61,877 nt of DNA, taken from the NCBI RefSeq assembly GCF_022376445.1, contig NW_025955186.1, forward strand, positions 1-61,877, written 5' to 3'. The DNA is from Fomitopsis serialis (taxonomy: Eukaryota; Basidiomycota; Agaricomycetes; Polyporales; Fomitopsidaceae). Below, piece by piece: positions 58,194-61,877 of this stretch. The position numbers were made by a program, and so were the translations under genes. Each line of letters starts with the position of its first letter. Position 1 is the stretch's first letter. The notes beneath the pieces were generated by a model. That model made no database searches and was not told the origin of the DNA. It saw only the letters and a program-made list of their open reading frames with translations.

Positions 58194-59316
58194 TCACGCG
58201 CTACGACGATGGGATTGACCTTGAAACGCAGAATAGTTCATGTCCTGCCAAACCGCTGGCAGTGAGCAACTATGCGGACTTTGTACGTCGTATGATGGAC
58301 GTACGTTGGGATCCATCCATCCTTGGAGGTTCTGTCCGTGAAATGCCGTGGCGCCCGAGGGCTCATTGTAATAGCCTTGACCCTGCAAGTATTGGTTCGG
58401 ATAAGACGTGCTGTGGATGAATAATCAGTGTCTATCCCATGTGGGAATAGCCGCATTGACCGCACTGACCTCTGGTTGACGCCCGACATCAACTGCGAAG
58501 TGTTCCCCGTGGGCAACGTAAGGCCCAAGGCCTGGCCCGCGGCGCTGCCGCTGCTGCCGGGTGAAGAAGCATAAGTGTGTGCCACAGACCCGGGGTAATG
58601 CTGAGAGTTCGGCACGCCATGCTCATAACCATGATAGCGATCGTAGGATGGCCCTGCCTGGGATTGGTTGAACGGGTCGGGTCCAAGGTATGATGGCGCT
58701 GAATGGGGAAGCGTTTGTCGCCGTGAATCGGGGAGCATCTCCGCCGACATGTCGTAGTACTCTGGCCAGTCGTATATCGGAGCCGGGGAGCGTCGCATGG
58801 TGGGACCATACTGCGCTTGCCCCGATGGCGGCCAAGGCATGGGCGTCGATGGCAGCGACCGCGATGTTGATGGCGATGCTAACATAGCATGCGGTGCTGA
58901 CCCACCAGCAGCGGCCGCAGCGGTTTGTTGTCGTTGCACGTGGATCGGGATATACTCGCACTTCACGCCCCTCTTCTCGCAGCGGTCGCACTGGGGTGTC
59001 CCTCCAGAGCACTGCCATAGACGTGAGACGATGCCCGGCGTGAGATCATGGCCAACCATCTCACTTTTACCTGTCGCCGACGACATTCAGTACATGCAAT
59101 CGGCGTTCGCTTGCTCCTGACCATAGGTGTCAGGAGACTAGAGTCAACCGAGGCGCCGGCTGCAGAAGATACGAACGACTAGGTTAGCCTATGTCCTGCC
59201 TTCATCGGGAAAGATGCGGGAAAGTACTTACGAGTGTTCGATCTCTGTCCTGCGTCCGTATCTTTGGACTTCCTGCTGCTGGTGCTGGCTTTGCGCTCGG
59301 GGCTAGCATCTGTCAT
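58194..59316 (-). CDS. Zn2Cys6 fungal transcription factor
   Basis: The ATG at 59314-59316 starts MTDASPERKASTSSRKSKDT. After one intron comes RSKRTPIACTECRRRQVK, then an intron, then CSGGTPQCDRCEKRGVKCEY: a complete six-cysteine binuclear zinc cluster (C-x2-C-x6-C-x6-C-x2-C-x6-C) split by an intron as is common. It is followed by a short basic/Gln stretch and a long Ser/Pro/Tyr/Gln-rich region (YGPTMRRSPAPIYDWPEYYD) that may activate transcription. The last exon starts after an intron near 58470 and ends GQSHRRSA with TGA at 58194, if a 49 nt possible intron (58253-58301) is read through; splicing it gives a slightly earlier stop. At about 310 residues it is short and lacks the fungal-specific middle homology domain. 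It is nuclear by family; targets are unknown. Confidence 0.8.
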
Positions 59317-60922
59317 GGTGGCGATTGAAGGTAGATCTACTTAGGATCGCGGGGAGTGGGGCACAGTATGGGACCGTGATGTTGCGTCTAACATCGGTGC
59401 GATTTATACGAAGAACAGGTGGTCGAGTAATAGGCGGGCGCCAAACCACTAATCCACACCAGACCGACTGAAATGGTAGAAAGAGACGGAAGATCTGAGA
59501 TACGATCTAAGGCGAAATTCCCTTGTGCCCCCACGCCGTCCACGAGGGCATTGCCATAAAACACCAACTAGCGGTTGAGACGCCCGCGGTTCTGCTGGAG
59601 GCGCTGCCTTTGATGCGGCCCAAGGCTAAGCGAGGGCGCCACCGGCGCTGACGAGTTCGTCGATGATTTATACCGTGTGAGTCGGAGTCTTCGCAATCAC
59701 TCCGAAGCCATCGAGAGCTTGTCCGCCCATGTCCGCCCGAGGAAAACGACCAGGAACTATGCAGAATAAACACGAGTTAGCGGTGGTTCTGACCTGATGC
59801 ACAATTGAGCACTCCGTGCTATACACCATAAAGATATCCGCGTCCCCACGGGAAAGGTTGGAAGTGTGATTGTGGACGTGAAACAATACCTACGGTGAGT
59901 GTCAGGGATCCCCTTACACTGCAACCGCATTAGACACGATCGCCCCAGGCTCAGTGTCGAGGCGTGGTTGATTCTGTCCACAGCACATTGACGAGACCCA
60001 GTTAGGGATCAGTTGCGATATGATCACCATGCGTATGCGCGAGGCACGTCACCGAAAGTGGTTTAGCCTCTGTCATGGCTTCAGGCTGACGCTGGACCGA
60101 TTTTCTTTGCCGCCGCCGTTGCCGGGCCTCCGGCAGGAGGAGGAAGTGGGAACTCCAGAGCATTTGTCATGCTGCGCTACGCCGTCTTGCCCGCCAGAGA
60201 GCAGGCTTCCGAACCACGCCGTACGATCTTCCTGCCGAATGGCATACAGAAGGAAGATGATACTGGCCGGCCGGGGAACGTCGGGCACCGTCGACGTCGA
60301 CGTCGTCGGGGAAAAAAGCGCGTACACGTCGCGCGGAACAGCACGGAGGAGCAGAGCGAACGTAGTACAGCGTTCGTAAACGTTGACGGAAACAAGTCCC
60401 GGTCCTGGTCAGACCCTGATCCCAGGCTGCTTGTCGGCGCAGCGTCAAGGCGCCTAGTAGTAGTCGAGATGCGCGAGAAAGCGCCTTCTCTAGACTCCAG
60501 TCGGACATACGAACCAGTGATAGAGACCGCAACAGATCGGCCGGCCAACGAACAAGTCGCCAATTGCTGTGCGTGGCTGACTCCCGTGCTCGCGCGGATA
60601 TGACACGCCCAAAATTACTTACTCAGTACCACTGGCTTGCACAGTCAGTCAAGCTGAGTGTATCGGTTCGCGCAGTAGAGAGGATCGTCAGCCACTGGAA
60701 GTAGGCTCGCCTTGATTCACCATACTCACCGCCTGATGACTAAGCCACACCGCGGACACCGAGGTACGCGCTATGAAGCTCCAGAGCTTCGAGGGCAGCA
60801 ACCATCGAGGAGTCGGTAGGGTGCCGACGTTTCACTGACAGACTTGGCAAGCACTGCTGAACCACTCAGAAAAAGGCGCTAGATATACATCACAGTCCGT
60901 GCCATGGAGGGCCAGCCGCACT
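59317..60922. other. No gene recognised
   Basis: This includes the promoter of the transcription factor and the 3' flank of proteasome alpha-2. The frames at 60020-60603 lack domains and overlap on both strands. Confidence 0.45.
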
Positions 60923-61877
60923 CTACATCGCTAAGTAGTCTCGAATCTCTTCTTCGGTCAATTTCCTGAACGTAGGCTTCGTCCTCCCTGTGCCCTCGAT
61001 CTTCCCCGATTCAAGTTCAGCCAGGCTTGGGACGGTCACGACGCCAATCTCGATTGTTTTCTCTGTCATGTGCCCCTCGAAACCTTCCTTCAGCGTCAGG
61101 AGTGCCGTATGGATGGCATCCTCAAGGCTGATGTCGTCGTTATACCTGACGCCACATTCATCGGATCAAGCTTCGCAACCACAATATTCAAAACCACGCA
61201 CCGCTTCTCGAGGAAAGTCTTCGCGTTCACCATGTTCTTGCCGATCGCGCTCGCCTTCCAGGCCCAGTAGGACCCTGAGGATCTACCTGATACAGGGTCG
61301 GCCCGCGTGTGATGTCCCAGCCAGCAATAAGAGCGACACGCCGTAAGGTCGCACACCACTGCGAAGCAGGGGTCGCATCAGCTGGAGTCGCCCGGACGTC
61401 CGAACGGAGGTGGAACCTACCCTGAGTGTGTCGCCTGCTGCATGATCGTCGCGATCTCCTGCGTCAGTGTCTTCGTGGGTGGGTACTCGCCGTATATCTT
61501 CCAGTACGCCTGTGCGGACTTGCGCGCCTTCGCTACAAGCACACGGAAGTCGGGGCCCATGCCCGAGTAGACGATGCCGATGTTGGGGCAGATGATGGCG
61601 ACCTTCTCGATCATGGAGTCGTCGATGAGGATGGAGGGGACTTCTTCTCAGTTGCAATGACAATGCCATTTGTGGCTGGTCACCGTACGCCTCAGATTCG
61701 GAAGACACGGGCGGGAGCCATCAGACACTCACCTTTGATCCCCAGACTTGTTGTGCCCTGTCCTACTGCTGCCAACGCGTGTTCAATTTGTACAAGCTTT
61801 CCGCTCGGCGAGAAGACGGTAAGCGAGTAACTGGGTGTTCCGTGAGCACCATCTCTACATGCACGTAGCTTTCCCAC
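60923..61877 (-). CDS. PRE8: Proteasome subunit alpha type-2, partial, with three frame breaks
   Basis: Read from the right edge: [20 protein letters not shown] and [13 protein letters not shown], then [32 protein letters not shown] and [68 protein letters not shown] and a last exon [20 protein letters not shown] to [10 protein letters not shown], stop at 60923-60925. This is the 20S core alpha-2 subunit, with the N-terminal YSxSLTTFSP-type gate and the SGK motif. The start codon lies beyond a probable intron and past the window edge. Three places need one extra base (modulo three) to keep the conserved frame: after ATEKK near 61645, at LLLAG|WD near 61270, and at PQG|SY near 61240. As alpha-2 is essential, sequence errors or a second functional copy are likelier than true loss. 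Confidence 0.85.

Overview
This window looks like nuclear DNA of a wood- or litter-inhabiting basidiomycete (Agaricomycetes, possibly Polyporales). The evidence is the many 45-100 nt GT-AG introns inside almost every gene, tandem lineage-specific F-box genes, a basidiomycete-type family that I take to be DUF6697, and eukaryotic housekeeping genes (KRR1, an NCBP3-like protein, proteasome alpha-2, GH20 hexosaminidase). All exon models were read by eye from conserved motifs, splice sites and reading phase. No search was run.

Layout. 1-6.3 kb: a degraded tandem array of DUF6697-like genes on the minus strand (a 5' fragment at the left edge, an orphan 3' tail and one complete copy), with an intact FAD phenol-hydroxylase-type monooxygenase between the copies. 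6.6-7.05 kb: a decayed, inverted fragment of the NCBP3-like gene found at 15.7-16.9 kb. 8-9.4 kb: a CBM48/AMPK-type glycogen-binding protein. 10-13.7 kb: a 1133-residue Q/P-rich and RGG-rich protein. 14-17 kb: KRR1 and the NCBP3-like gene, divergent from a 227 bp shared promoter. 17.4-19 kb: another DUF6697-like gene. 19.7-23.3 kb: a secreted GH20 hexosaminidase and an EFM6-like protein methyltransferase, divergent. 23.9-29.1 kb: two tandem F-box genes. 29.1-34.2 kb: no gene recognised. 34.2-36.3 kb: an unrecognised low-complexity protein.

The main discovery is at 36.8-55.5 kb. A 17-exon aldehyde dehydrogenase gene (509 residues when spliced) is split by a 13.9 kb intron. That intron holds a 12,924 bp Mutator-like element (MULE) at 40103-53026. 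Its ends are 30 bp terminal inverted repeats matching at 29 of 30 positions, and it is flanked by a perfect 9 bp direct repeat, CTTCCAGGG. Inside are an apparently intact intron-containing MULE transposase with a SWIM zinc finger, a rearranged and multiply broken EST1/SMG6-type (PIN-domain) pseudogene that itself contains a piece of another gene, and an apparently intact minus-strand gene for a zinc-finger-like protein of unknown function. The element therefore looks like a large, young, gene-carrying MULE (Pack-MULE-like but autonomous), a system I do not know to be described in these fungi.

Right end: about 2.7 kb without a recognised gene, a Zn2Cys6 transcription factor, another 1.6 kb gap, and proteasome alpha-2 running off the edge. 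The alpha-2 gene shows three breaks and KRR1 shows one, each leaving the sequence one base short of frame. These may be sequence errors, so single-base lesions elsewhere should be read with that in mind.
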